A stretch of DNA of 64,000 nt from Phoebastria nigripes (Eukaryota; Chordata; Aves; Procellariiformes; Diomedeidae), in assembly GCA_035582835.1 (NCBI GenBank), contig JAYKAV010002319.1, positions 682,001-746,000 of the forward strand, written 5' to 3'. Numbering within the stretch: the stretch's first letter is position 1; each line of letters starts with the position of its first letter. A program made the translations under genes and the position numbers. This document shows, one piece after another, positions 22,561-40,400 of this stretch. The notes beneath the pieces are model-generated. The model did no database searches, had not been told where the DNA came from, and saw only the letters and a program-made list of their open reading frames with translations.

Positions 22561-25500
22561 CACCCTCTAGATGGGATTGGGGGGTGCAAATGTGATTCAA
22601 CCGCCTAACAGCAGTCCCGAGATACCTGCTTTAAGTGTCTCCCATCTGCAAACAGATCTTTTAGTTATAACCCAGCCTACAACTGTAAAAGCTCCTTTCT
22701 CACTTTTTTTTGGTGTTAATTTGGCAAATATATATGCTGAGTTCTATACAGAATCAAACAAAATTAGTTTTGAATATTAAAGCTCTGTCATACGTGGTTA
22801 GCCTCCATACTCCAAGCACACAAAAAATCACTCCATGACATTAACCTACAATTTGATGGGGTGAAATAGGGCTAAACTAGTCTAACGCCTGGCTACTTCT
22901 GTATTTGTGCAAAGTATTCTGAGGAATCACTCCAAACAAATACCTTCAGCCATTATAAACCTTGAAAAAGCAAAAGCTATTCCGCTCCTAGTTATTAATT
23001 ATTCCCAGTCTTCTTTATTAGTGTCTCAGTTTGGTGGTGTTCCTGGCCAATACATGTTTGTGATAACAAACCATCAAAAATCCAATGACAGATCTGATAT
23101 AAATCTCTGTACAAGGTGAATTCAGTAAGAGCTTGTCATGAATGCTAATAGAACTTCCAGTTAATTGTATCAAAATCTAATTTTATATCATAGATGCTAT
23201 ATTGCGATTCAAGTAAAAATTTCATTGTTTGTTTGATTGAGACCTCTGGGAGACCAGGATATCATCTGATAGAGCAGAATCAAGGCAGCAAAACAAGGAT
23301 GGGGGCAATTGCCGCTTCATTTTTTTTTACACACTTGGAAACCTCTGCCCAGTTCAGGGTGGAATTTGGAAACATGGCTGCTTAGTTCATTTTTGTACTG
23401 TAAAATTAGCAGTTGGGCTGTTTAGATGTTAAGATGGGTTGTTACAATACTTATTACAAGATTTAAGTTTATAAATGATAACGGCAATCTAGCACTGAAG
23501 CAGTCAAACCAAATTGGTTAATTATTTCAGACTAGCATGAATAATCAGATTATAGGAAACTGCAAATGAAAAACTAATCTCCAAAACATTTCCCTGTATC
23601 TGTATTTTCAGAGACATGAGTTGCTATGTACTGTATTACTGAAGATTACTACACAATCGTATTTCAGCATTGAAGAGAGTAATTTTGGGGTTAATATTCA
23701 CTCTTGAGTTTTATGGAACAAATAGGCTTCCAGTCTCTGGAGCAGTGTGTTTGTGATCGCCATCTGTTACTCAAGAGTAGTTTTATAGAAAAATAATGCA
23801 AATTACTTCCCTCTTTAATTACACTGGTGCTTTGCAATATTGAGTTCTGTTCTGATTTGGAAAAGTGCCAATTTGCCAGATTCAAGGGACAGATGTTTAC
23901 TTAACCATGAACTTTAAAAACGATATAAAAATTAAGAGTTGCATTTTTTTATTTTCTACAATATGGAAAAACTGTAACTGTACAATTGTATACCTTGCAG
24001 TATGTTAGTAAAACTTTGAGGAGTACTACCAAAGCTCTTAAGGCTCAATAACCAAGTTGCTACGATACCTGTTCCATGAAAATACTTTGAAGCCCAATCT
24101 TTGTTATTGCACTATACTGGAAAAGGCAACATTTGTTTTATATCACATTACAGTCAAATAGATCAACTACAGTTAAACATTTCAATTTTTTCTGACATGG
24201 GAGAACCACTGAGGGGAACACTGAACATGTAAGGAAATAGAAAATGTCTGATACTATGGTTTACCTTTTGTCACTATATAAAAGCGGATAGCACTGTAAC
24301 AGTGTGATGCTGATTTGTACATTTCAAAAAAGCAGAATTTTAAAACCCTTTACAACCCCTAAATGACTGCCCTAACAGTTCTACCTGAATACCACAGTTG
24401 AAGCTCATCCAATAAAGAGATGTTGAGTCCCAACCACGATACGGCAGAATTCCATTAGTCACTGAGGTGTATGTAAACTGCACTCAGTTTAAGAAAGGCA
24501 CTAATATGAATAACAAAATGCAGTTACTCCCTCTATTCATATGCAATAAATTCAACAAACTTTACATACACATTAGAAAACCCAGAAAATACTTGTGACT
24601 AGTTTGCCAACACCTACATTTTTAAGAAAAAAACAGATTACATTGCTACTTCATTCCCACTCTCATTTTTACTTTCTCAAATGATAGACATCATTACTTC
24701 TAGCTTTCAAAAATCCTTTTTTCCCCTCAGTTCAAAGGTGAGACTGGTTAAGTAAAAAGAGAACTGTGTGAAAACCTGTCTTTAATCAAGCTCTTCTGTT
24801 CAATGCATACAAAACTGTAGGAAATTCTACATCTTAATTGTTTAAGTACAAGGTTTCAAAAAAACAATAGTGTTTAAAACATGGTGGTAGAACCAGGATC
24901 CTGTTATTTTGGCACTAATTGGAATCCACAGGTCCAAGTCCTACAAAAGATAATCTTATGAGGCAGTCTTGCCCCGAATGCCACCTAACTGCAAATCATT
25001 AACATGAGCTTTGCTCCTCAGCTTTTGGACTCTGCTAGCTAATATGACAATATTTTTGATGTGTATCTTTAACAACTCTGGTTTTGGCAGATGCATCTGC
25101 AATTTATTACTGTTTAATGATGACCATGTGACACTCCTTTAAAAAAATGTCACTTATTGCCCAGTTCCAGTAAATATGTCTTTCACTGCAGGTAGATACT
25201 TCTATGCTCATTCTACACTTTGTCTTACTGTATTTGATATGTCAATATGTCCTGCTTTTAAGTCCTAGCTTTAAGAAGATCAATGCACAGGTTTAATTTT
25301 TTTGCTCTTTACAAAGAACAGTACTCTCCTTTACTCTAGTGAGCTAAATGTATGAATTTTCCATATGTATATGCTGCAGAACTTTATATAGAAGAGGTTA
25401 AATCCAGTCATTACTGAAAAAAAATTACTTAAAGTATGTACAGTTCAATTCCAGAAGGGAAAAGCACTGTAAGACTCTTATCTGTAAGTTCCATTAATTT

Positions 25501-25899
25501 CAAAGTTTGCTATTACGGTAGTGCTAAAAGTGGACCCTCTTCAAGTTCCAGTGCTAATCTAAACTATCTCAGCATAAGCATATTTAAACCAAATAACTAC
25601 ACGCCATGGTTTACACCATTAATTTATAATCAATTAAAATTATAATACTTAATTCTGCAGTACAGGCAAAACCACAGGCAGACTGCATTCCAGATCAAAC
25701 ATACCACTTGAAGTGAACTTACTTATTTTGAGTGCAGCTTAGAGCTGGTTAGTGTATGGAAATCTAAACGGTCTTAATGATAGTACTACAGAGACACCCA
25801 TCCACATTTTAGTATTCTAGGCAAACCACTATAAACTTTATTGGGGTGAATGTGTTTTTTTTTAAATCAGTCAATACTCACTTCCTCAGTGACCACAGT

Positions 25900-26130
25900 C
25901 AGTTTAAATGAGGTTTTGTAGTAAACCTCCCAAAAAGCCTGTATTCTCGCAACATCAGGTAGCAAATCCTAAGGACCCACCCAAACTCAGCTGCAGAAGG
26001 CCACAAATAGAGCAGAACAGAATAGCACTGGGTGTCAGCGCGCGCTCTGCCGCTACCTCCCTCGTCGCAGGGAGGGCTTGCTGGCTGTACCAGCCCAGCA
26101 GGAGACCACCACAATGCATGTCATCAGAGA
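25900..26130. other. Unclassified GC-richer patch, possible old repeat or LTR fragment
   Basis: The core at about 26035-26105 holds GCGCGC, a CCTCCCTCGTCGCAGGGAGG-type inverted motif and CAGCCAGCAAGCC on one strand or the other. It resembles LTR or repeat composition, but I could not find both TG...CA ends with a target duplication. Unidentified. Confidence 0.3.
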
Positions 26131-28634
26131 CACAGGTTGAGCTTTTAAACAGTGAGAGACTGCCACTCGCAATGCAGAAAAAACCCCAACTGTCATTATG
26201 TTGTTTTTAAACATCTCCACATCAGCTTTTGGAAATTTCTGTTGTCATTCTAGCAGACAGATAATGTATCGTATTCTTTTCTCTAAAATGAGATCAAAGT
26301 CTTTGTTTGCTGGGAGAAGGCTGGAAAGGGGAAGTCATTCTCTTAGACCTGAATCTATCTCTGTCTCTGTAGGCCACTGTGGTAGAGGCTGCATTTCTCT
26401 CCTCGTTAACTTGCAACTTAAACTCAGTGCTGCATTTCTGTTTTCTAAAGAGTATACTTCAAAAAAAGCTTCAGTCATAAGATTGAAGGTAATGCATTAG
26501 AATTGATTAATTCCGCAGGTCACTGAACTACAAGCAGTTATGAAAAGGAAATGAATCTTCAAGTAAAACTAAAATAGAGAACCAAACAGAGGAATGTGTC
26601 CAAAACACATCCTGTTTTCAGATCATCCTGTGTGCCCCTCCTTCCACAGAAACCAATTTTTAATGTAAACTGTGACTCTAAAGTCTTCCTCAAGCACCAG
26701 AGGCTCCTTGCAGGCAAGACATTTAAGAAGGGAAAGCTAGGAGGAAGAGGTGAAGGAGTGTGGCACTTCAGAAGTTCTGTTTTTTTGTTGGTGGTGCTTT
26801 ATACCTTGTGAAGGTATTTTCTTAAACAAAGAGAAACATAATTCTCCTTCAGATTCTGAATCAACAGGCTTAATAGATTCTCTCCTTTCCCTTCTGCTTG
26901 CAGATAAATAACATACATTTGAAAAAGACTGCAAGGTAGTAGGAACAGCTAAGACTCAAGAACTGACTCTGCACTGATAACTGGTTTATGTTCCTAGCTT
27001 CACAGGACAGCATGCAGAGGAAAGTATGAGTCAGAGCCCTTCATATTAAATTCCCCATGATATAACAAGAAATACTTCCAAAATACCTCTAGCTGTGTGT
27101 CATCACCACTCCAGTGCATAAGGAAAAAATGCTAACATAGCATTACAATGTTACAAGACAATGGTTATGATGGCGAGAAGAGGAAAATCAACATAATGGC
27201 TTAGAGCACTACAACACATGGGTTTATTCTTGCAGAATAATGTAGGGTTTTGGGGTGTGAAGAAACTATTTTGAAAGTTGTGTTCAGTGTCAGCACTGGA
27301 GAGGCCATCCCAGCTTTGAGAATATTACTGTCAGAAAGATATGCCTCTATAAAACTTATATCTTCACTCGTGCTCATGGCAAACTTTAAAAATAATTTTT
27401 GCTAAATGCATCAGTTCTCTCTTCAAAAAGGATATGGCTCAACACATTGCCCATTGCACGTTTTAAGACTTTTCATACTAAGCAATTTTCATAAGGTCTA
27501 TTTGTGCCACTTACTGGACTTCTAGTGAATTACACTTTTAAAATGTTCTGGGCTTGATTAAATTAAATCCAAGAGTCTTTACAGATTATATTTATGGTTA
27601 TTTTTATTGACTTACGGAAAAAAACACTCAACCTCTCACTAAAAAAATTAATAAAAAATGTTTTTTTCATTCCCACTATCTGCGATATTTTTATTTCTCA
27701 CAGGTTTTCTAAATCGGTTTAAACACATAAATGATAACTAACAGAAATTCTTCTGCACTTTTCTTTTTGAGTGGGGTGGGAAACTGCAAAAGAATATGCA
27801 CGTAGGTACAACTTCACACAATGTGTCATTTAGTATGACACGACATATGAGTGACAATTTAGTCAGCATCTAATATAAAATAGGACTTCTAGATTCCATT
27901 CATTACCTGAAAATACCTGTGTCATGTATTAACCTGTTAGAGGGAAAAATGAGCAGATTTTTTGAAAAGAGAACTGCAATCATGTTAAGACTCTGTCTTT
28001 CGCTGTGCTTAGTCAGGTTTTGAATGCCAGTGAGAGCGAGCGTTGTGGTACTGCCCTACCACAAACACTGTAATCGCCACTATAAAAGGTCTCACGCTGC
28101 TTTTTCCGCACAGAAGTGCCATTTTGTCTGTGAGAAAGCAGTCGGCGCATTACTGCGAGCCAGTACAAAAATCCTCTACAGGAAGTTAACTGAACGTGCG
28201 CATGCTCTCTGCACTAATCTCCTCATCAATTAAAGGTAAACAGATCAAGTTACGTGCAGGGAGATGACACGATGGCATTTCTGCAAGAACTGCAAACAAC
28301 GTCCCTCTGAGGATGAGGCTGCTGCCCCGTCTCTGGAAGCCCGTCAGAAACCGGCGCCGCACGCCCGCCGCCAGCAGCCTCCGGCCCGGGCGCCCCGCTG
28401 CCCCGCCGCCCGGCGGATCGCCACCGCCCTCCCGCCGGCACTGCCCCTCCGGGGCCGGCGAGCCCCGCCCCCCCGGAACACAGCATGAACCCGAGTCCGC
28501 CGGGCGCACAGAGCAGCTCGAGCTCCGCGCCGCCAGCGCGGCGCTGCCCGCCGGAAGCGGGCAGGGAAGGGGCGGGCCGGCGGTGGCAGCAGGGGGCGGG
28601 CGTCGCGGGCGCACGGCGCGGCTCAGCGGCAGAC

Positions 28635-32923
<4,289 letters not shown>

Positions 32924-33064
32924 ACGCTTCAGCATGTCATTTTGGATCTGTGTTCCTGAAAGCCTTACCAGTTTAAAAATGCCTGTTAATACAACAATGT
33001 AATTACAATTGATTTTGTAAAAATTACATGCTACTGGTGACTAATGAGCTGGAATCTCTTTTTC

Positions 33065-33070
33065 AATAAA
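33065..33070 (+). promoter_or_regulatory. RPS27L polyadenylation signal AATAAA
   Basis: The first canonical AATAAA after the stop codon, 142 bp downstream, followed by T- and G-rich sequence. This gives a 3' end near 33085-33095. Later copies at 33389 and 33960 could serve longer transcripts. Confidence 0.75.
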
Positions 33071-33099
33071 TGATCTGAAGTGCAAGTTTTTCCTGCAAG

Positions 33100-36000
33100 G
33101 TTGCAGACAACTGAGCTCTATTTTTATAATTTTACTTTTAAACAGTGTACTGTTAATTGGGTGGTGTCATTTAATATAAAAACCTTGGCCTTGCTTCCCC
33201 TCCTTAATCATCAACTACAGTAGTGTAATGCATATGGTGACAGAAACTGCTGTAAGAATGCATTTTGTGTACTTTATTACTGCAGCTACCCTAACTGCAA
33301 GGGTTGCAAAGGCTAGATAGATTTAAAATGGCTCATTTGCTTTCAACATTGCTTCAGTCCCTTTACTGTGCTGAGTAACGTGCTGATAAATAAAGAGATA
33401 AAGTTACTCACTTATATTCAGCTGTTTTTCTGGAATGCATGATTTTTCCCTCCCTCTAATCTGGTCTCGAAACTGCATTTGGTACTCTATACTGAGATTT
33501 CTATACTCAAAAAAAAAAAAAAAAGTCTTTTGCAAAACACTGAAAGCATTCAGTATAGAGAAGGCATATAGTATATAAGCAACAGCAGTCAGCAAACTAC
33601 ACTAACAGCTGTGAATGGTATCCAATCATTAAAAAAACTAGTACAGCAAAACCATGCATATTTTCAGTATTAAATACTGACATTAAATAATTACCTTTTT
33701 GCAATGAGGAGACAGGTTTTTAGTTAGTTTTTAAAAGCCATCCCTTTCTAAATGGCTGTTAAAAAGTGGATTTTTTTTTTTAAACCATGAGAAAACATTG
33801 AAACAAAGTCTTATATGTATCTTACTTTACTAAACAATAATTCAAGTTATGTATCAACATCTCTTTCAAAGTATCAGGTGTCTTGAGCTAATTATTGTTG
33901 GGAATTTCTATTTAACTTGTATTCTTTTTATGACTTTTAAAACTTGTACATTTCTAGTCAATAAAAAAAACCCCAAAACCCGATATTACAATTCGTTGCA
34001 TTTGCAAGATAAGTTTTATTTCAGTTAATTCAAACAGTGAACACTTATAATTACCAGATGCAAAAAGTAGGTGTTTGATACAGAAATAGATGCACCAATT
34101 TAGTATACATGCCTTTTAAGAAAAGTACAGTTTTATGTCAGTGCTATACTGTGTTTTCACAATAAAGGTTAATTTAAGAGCAAGTTTATCATGAAAGCTG
34201 CTCTTAATTGACCAGTTTCCCACACTTAATGCCAGTCCATCAAATAACTGGTTTCAGAACAAAGATCAAAGTAGCAATATTAATTCACTTGTGACCTCAA
34301 TATATGTTCTAAGGCCAGATTGATTCCTACTCTCCCATATCTCTGCCTTCTCTTCCTCCACCCTAAAAGATAAGAACTCATGATTAAGTAAATACCAAAT
34401 CAGAGAAAGTCAGTGACTCATTTTGTTCCAGGTACTGGAAGATGAAATTTAGACATCATAGCATCTCCAATACTGTACATGTGACAACAGAGGTTTTTCA
34501 AAAGCCTTAAGTTACAGGAGATACAGTATAAAGAACATGGTATGCGTATAAAAAGTTGGTGGCTAAACATATTTTATGAGGGGTGTGAGACACTGTCATT
34601 AGTATCTCCGGTGTTAGAAATGCCTTAGACACTTCTTGCCATTATCCACTTTCATATATACTTCAAATACTTAATTTATTAGTGTTTGGTCATATGCAGA
34701 CAAGCACAATGGTAAACCTGCGCCTTCTACATTCTGAATCTTTGTCCAAACCCAAACGCAATGGTCAGTGAGTGAAACTTGTTTTCTCTCAAGTATGCAG
34801 AATGGTTTTCAAGAACAATAAATACCATTTGCAAAACAGATGCATCATACAAGAAAAGTATGTTATAAATCCTAAAACAACAGTGTTACTTTTCAGATTT
34901 TCTGTATTTAAAACATTGTATTTGGCCTATTTCTATTCATGTATTCTTCAACATGAAGACAACTCAGAACTACTTACTCTTGTTCCCTGTGTAAAACGGG
35001 CAATAACTTCTGCTGCCACACATTTACCCAGCTAGTAGGTGCTCAAGACTGGAAAAAAAAATGTTGCTATTGTAGAAGACACTCACCTCCAGTACTTCTG
35101 TATTGGAACTGTCAAACAATATCAAAGGCTTCAGTGGAAGAGTAGATAATTTATTGCCTGATCAAATGAAAGTTTGTTCAGAAAGGTTCTCTCTGTTGTC
35201 TCTACTAAATTGATATTCTTGAGATAAAGACAACCCATTATTAATGAATAAAAAAGTCAAGTTTTGGTGAGTGGGCCAGAAAACCCAAGCAAATAGTGTA
35301 GGTGTAAGCTTTTACTGTTTAAGGCACAAGAATGATTGTAATTATGAAGAGTACTAAACCAGTCCTACTAGTTTTAATTAAAATGTAGGTAAAACACTGA
35401 CACCTCAAAATACTAAATTTTCTGGTTTGTCAGTCTTAGGTAATAAATGTTACCATAGGCATACTGGGAACAGAGATGACAGCATGTTGTTTCATCACAG
35501 GGCAGGTAACAACTATGAAGTTAATACTAAAAGCACTAACTTGGGAAAGAGGCAGGTAAGGCTATCTTCTGGTAGCTGTTATCTAAGACATCTTGCTCCT
35601 TAAATTCAGAGAAGCAGAGCTGCTAAACAGTGCAGGGATATAAGTATTCAAACCTTTCCTGAAGGATATTTTGTTTTGTCTCGGCCTGGAAATACTGTCT
35701 GGTGTAACTGCAGGGGAAGTGGGGTGGGGGTAAATCTTTGAGATCATGGAGATATTCCATGCCATTATGGAATACATAAAATGTAACATACTCAGATGTT
35801 ATTGTATTCCTATAGTAAAACTGAAGATTAGAAAATGCTTCTTTGGAACTCTCACAATTTCTTGTTCAACCTTGTGCAAAAGTAACTCCTTGAGACAGGT
35901 CTCCAAATGGAAAAAAGGATGGTTTTCAAAAAAACCTCTCAAAGTCTGTGAGACTTCTACTACTGGCTTCAAGAATGGGCTTTAAATTTTACTGAGTTAT

Positions 36001-36900
36001 TTGAGTTCCTAATTCCTATATCTAAAGGAATATCTACATTACAGAATACAGTGCCATTTCTGGCTACCAAAGTTAGCATGTGTATCATTCAAAAACAAAG
36101 AGACAGTTTGACAGCTCACCATGTTGTGCTATTTGGGCATATTCGACTGTGGAAATAATACCCCTATTTCACAGTAAACTAGTTTCACACATTCTCTGTG
36201 TCCAATAAAAATGGGAGAGAGGACATCTAAATAACAAAAAGATTTTTACTTACATTACTCTAGCTTCTTTTCTAATTCTTAACAATCCACAGCTCTGACA
36301 AAAGCATTACTTCTGGTATAAATCTGCATTCTGGAGGTAGCTTCAAGATTTGGGTTTTGTTGGGTTTTTTTGCTTTTTAAGCAAATAAGAAAAGCCCTAT
36401 GTGAAAATATAAAAATCAACAGTAAAACCATTTTTCTTTAAAAAGTAATACTGAACAGTTTTAGCAGACTGGAACTGTGAGAATAATGAATTACATCTTT
36501 GTGTGCTCAAATCAAGATGCAAAATTTTTCAGAAGTTTAACATTTAAGGTAGATAATTAGTTGTTGTACTTCTCAGTGCAAGAAACCATTGCTAGTTTTT
36601 TTAATCTTGGTCAAGTGCTTGACTGGATGAGAAAAAAACTTGCTAATATAATGATAATTTACACAGGTACTACAGAAGTCAAATTTGACTGTTACATTCT
36701 CCTTTTCTGTAAGTTAGGAACTTCCCTGAGAGACGAATTCCAGTCACATGTAAGTTTAGCACCACTAGCAGAAGTTAATTAAGTGAATTTTTGATGCTTT
36801 TTCTTCACGTATTTTTAGTGATCTCGGAGTCCAATTACACCCTTCTCCATTTGTTTTTCATGTTTCAGTACAGTGAGTTCAGTTACATGTATCTCTTTTT
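33100..36900. other. Convergent spacer RPS27L-LACTB, including LACTB 3' UTR
   Basis: AT-rich sequence between two genes that point at each other. On the minus strand the ATTAAA at 36605-36600 and AATAAA at 35155-35150 are candidate LACTB poly-A signals, giving 3' UTRs of roughly 0.3 or 1.75 kb. I cannot decide between them. No coding exon is supported here. Confidence 0.7.
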
Positions 36901-37444
36901 TCAATCTATATATTGTGCCCATTTTTCTTTATCAAATTCCCTTGCAATCTTTAAGGCAGTGCTGTTGAGTGAAACTGATTGCATATTACAGATAATACTA
37001 ACAATTACTCCTCTAGGTGGTGCGACTAGCCCAGTATCTATAGCTTCAGAGTCCAGCTCTTCTGGAAGAATTAGGAGGACACTACTTGCCCCCACTGCAC
37101 CACCCGTATGAGATGCATAGTGTCTCTGCTGTCTGCAACAGCCATATTGTTGTTTTTTCTCTACTACAGCCCAAGCCATTGCATATTTACCATCCCTGTC
37201 CCACGATACTTCTGTTTTTGGCACTGGGGTCCACATCATTGCAACTGTGTCTGGTTTGAGGTACCCAGGAAGAAGTTTGCCATTAGTGTTTTTAAATTGT
37301 CCGGCTTGATAACTGTATAACAAGGCATTTCCAAATTTCAGAAGGTCACCTACTGACGACAGAAAGCCACCACCAGCCCACTTGTAAGAGTTGTCCACAT
37401 ATGGTGCGTTTACCAGCCGTCCCTTTTTGTTGTAAACATAACAC
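36901..37444 (-). CDS. LACTB: LACTB coding exon 6 (last)
   Basis: 544 bp, completing Arg347 and encoding residues 348-527 with a TAG/TAA-type stop ending at 36901. The WAGGGFLSSVGDLLKFGNAL region and the HTGG motif (459-462, in HYASHTGGAVGASS) are the third catalytic element of the fold. The C-terminal tail KEKWAQYID looks somewhat longer than the mammalian one I recall. Confidence 0.94.
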
Positions 37445-40400
37445 CTAGAATTCAAGAAAATTCAACTTGTCATTCTCAGATACTATGCACAACTATTTTA
37501 AGCTGCCCTACCTTAAAAGAGCAAACTGAGCATGTATTAGCTTGTTCTCATGAAATGTTAGATTTTTTAAAAATATATTTTTCTTAAATATATTTCTTGC
37601 AGAAAAATCAACAACAAATTCAGACAGGAAAACAAAAATTAAGGTGACTTCTTAGGTTAGAAGCTTAGTTTCCAGAAAAGTACTAATCCTTCTAGTTACT
37701 CTTAGGATATACTAAGAGTAAAGCCAATATACAAATAAGAGATGTGACAGAAATCTATAGATCAGCCAGCACAGGATTTTTCTTAAATCCCTGTACTAGA
37801 TTTAAAGTGTTTTAAGAAAGAGGAATCCTACAACTACCCCATGATTATCAGACACTGAACTGAAATTTCACTGAAGTCTTAGATGACTGCTCTGAGACAG
37901 TAGTTTCCATTTATGATTGATTTCCCCCCACTGTCCCATTACAGTTGCCATATACTACAACAACTGAATATTCTGGAACTACTAAGAAAAGTGAGAAGCA
38001 TGAAAGAGTCTTGCAAAGCCTGTCATTAAAATACAAACTAGAAACTACCAACCAGAATTGCAGAATGAACTATCAGGAACAACACAACAGGAGGGCAGAC
38101 TGAATTATGCTTTTGAAAGAAACAGTGCAATCATGACTGGATTCATTTCATAAACATATGAAAAGGAATGTTGAATTATATAATCTGATGAATTTCAACC
38201 TTTGGCCTTTAGACCACAAGAGGTCCATGTACTACTTAGAGAGTTCTGAAAAGGAACCACAAAAAAAAAAAAAAAAAAAGGGGGGGGGGGGGGGGGGATG
38301 GGGTGGGGCAGGGCAAGCCTACTATCAAACAGCACAGAGATACATTCCCTATCTAGTCTGCACTTATATTGGAAAACTTTTAGGGAACTTCTGAAAGCCA
38401 TAATACTGAAAATCAGAGGTTGAAGCAAAGCAAGAGAGACGAATGGTCCAAGACTACCATCAACTCTGCCAGTGACTTGATTATCTCGGTGTCCCTATAG
38501 TCAGTTTTTCGATCACAATAAAACCTGTTACAAAGATGCTGAAATGCCTGACTTACACCTCTAAAAGATCTAGAACATGAATTTTTAAACATTTTCATGT
38601 CAGTGAAATATAGTATAACCAAAATACTAAACAAACCACCACATGTCAACATGTTCTAGTTTGAGGCACCAAGCTAGCTACTTGTGGAAGCAAAACCATC
38701 ATTAGCATCTCAGTTTTGCTTAACAATTACTAGCCCATAAAAAGACCCCCAAAACAGTGACTGTCCCAATTCTTTCATCCCTACCATATTTCAGTTTATA
38801 AAAGGGTTAATATACACACATATATTTAAAAGAACTTGACTGTACAAGCTTGATAATTTATGAGAACATCACTAGCATGCAGATCTACAGCCAGAAGAGC
38901 CTCTGAAAATTTGCAAGCCAAATAAATACCAGCACAAAGCATCTTAGAATACAGCAGTAAAACTATCCCTAAAACATTACAAACTGCTTTGTGTGTGTGT
39001 ATGTACACACACATACACACTTTAAATATACACTTATATGTAAGTACTATCAACCTTGGATTCAACACATTCATCACCATTTTCATTCTTTGAGAACATT
39101 TTAGAAGCCAAACTTTTAAAAAGTTTGAGTCTCATTTTCATGAGACTTTTTCCATAGCCTGCTTTTGTGATTCAGTTAGAATTCTTCTCCTGCACCAAAA
39201 TTTAACAGGTGAGTCAATAAATCAATTTCAGAGCCCAGACAGGTAGGTCAATAAAATAAGACTGGAGAGAAAGACAAGAAACTCTACCCTTATCCACTAT
39301 ATTGCAATGGATTATCCAGTTACATAAGTTTCTCTGTTTTGTTTTTGGTTTTTTTTTGTTTGTTTTTTTTTTGTTGTTTGGTTTGTTTTTTTTTTGTGTG
39401 TGTGCTTTGGTGGGTTTTTTTAAGTTAATAAAAAGAAATCAATTGGTCAAGCACATTCTGTGTTAAACAGAATTTTAATTCTGGTTAAAATTGATACTAC
39501 AATTTAATTTATTAAAACCTTGTGTTACTGTGAGACTATCACAATTTCACGGAACTCTTAAAAAGTCAGTGTATTAGGCAAACCAAGGTAACTATATATT
39601 CTAACACAATGTCCTAGTTACTCCTTTATTTTACTCTATTTACACTTACCTGCTTATTTGTACCCAAAATAAATGCAAACTACAAAGTCACCCCTGCCAC
39701 GCCCCCCATATATACCCTTATAACAGGAAATACTTATTTCCTATTCTGTAATTTTACATGCTAATTACAGAACCAATACCACAATGCTGACATAAAATCA
39801 GTTACATGACTAACTTCGAAATAACATAAGCCACTTCATTTAAAACCTTGAAAAAAAAAAAATTCACACATTCTTAATTCAGTTGGCTTAATAAAGATAG
39901 AAAGAGCAACAATTGTTGTGGGAAAAAAAAAGTTTCATCCTTGTTTACCTTGCTCTGTTATATATCATTGCTTCATTGTCATCTAGTACAGTTGACAGCA
40001 TATCCAAATCACGAAACATTTTTAGCATATAATCTGTAAATTTTTGTCCTGAAACTCTCTCCACAACAGCACTTAAGAGAGTAAAGCCATACGTTGAATA
40101 CAAGAACTGACTACCTTGAAGAAACACAATAAGAAAGGGGGGGGGGAGGGGGGGGAAGTTAGCCGCATGATGCTTAAACAGAATCTGAAGGATAAAATTT
40201 AAGTAATCACATGTGCAAATAAAACTACATATAGCAATGAATAATCAATTAAAAGACTCCTCCTCCACCCCCATTTTAATATGATGTGAATCACAAGCTT
40301 ATGATACTGGGCCCTAGGGATTTCTGTACTGCAGCAGACACAGATGCTTGCTAAGTGCAGGTAGCTCTCAGAACAGTGCTAAAAAATTTTCAAGGATCTG

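Larger units (their letters stand above)
21501..28300. other. Intergenic spacer RAB8B-RPS27L
   Basis: About 6.8 kb of AT-rich sequence between two head-to-head genes. No coding exon is supported. Two GC-richer patches stand out, at about 22335-22560 and 25900-26130, and are listed separately. Confidence 0.8.
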
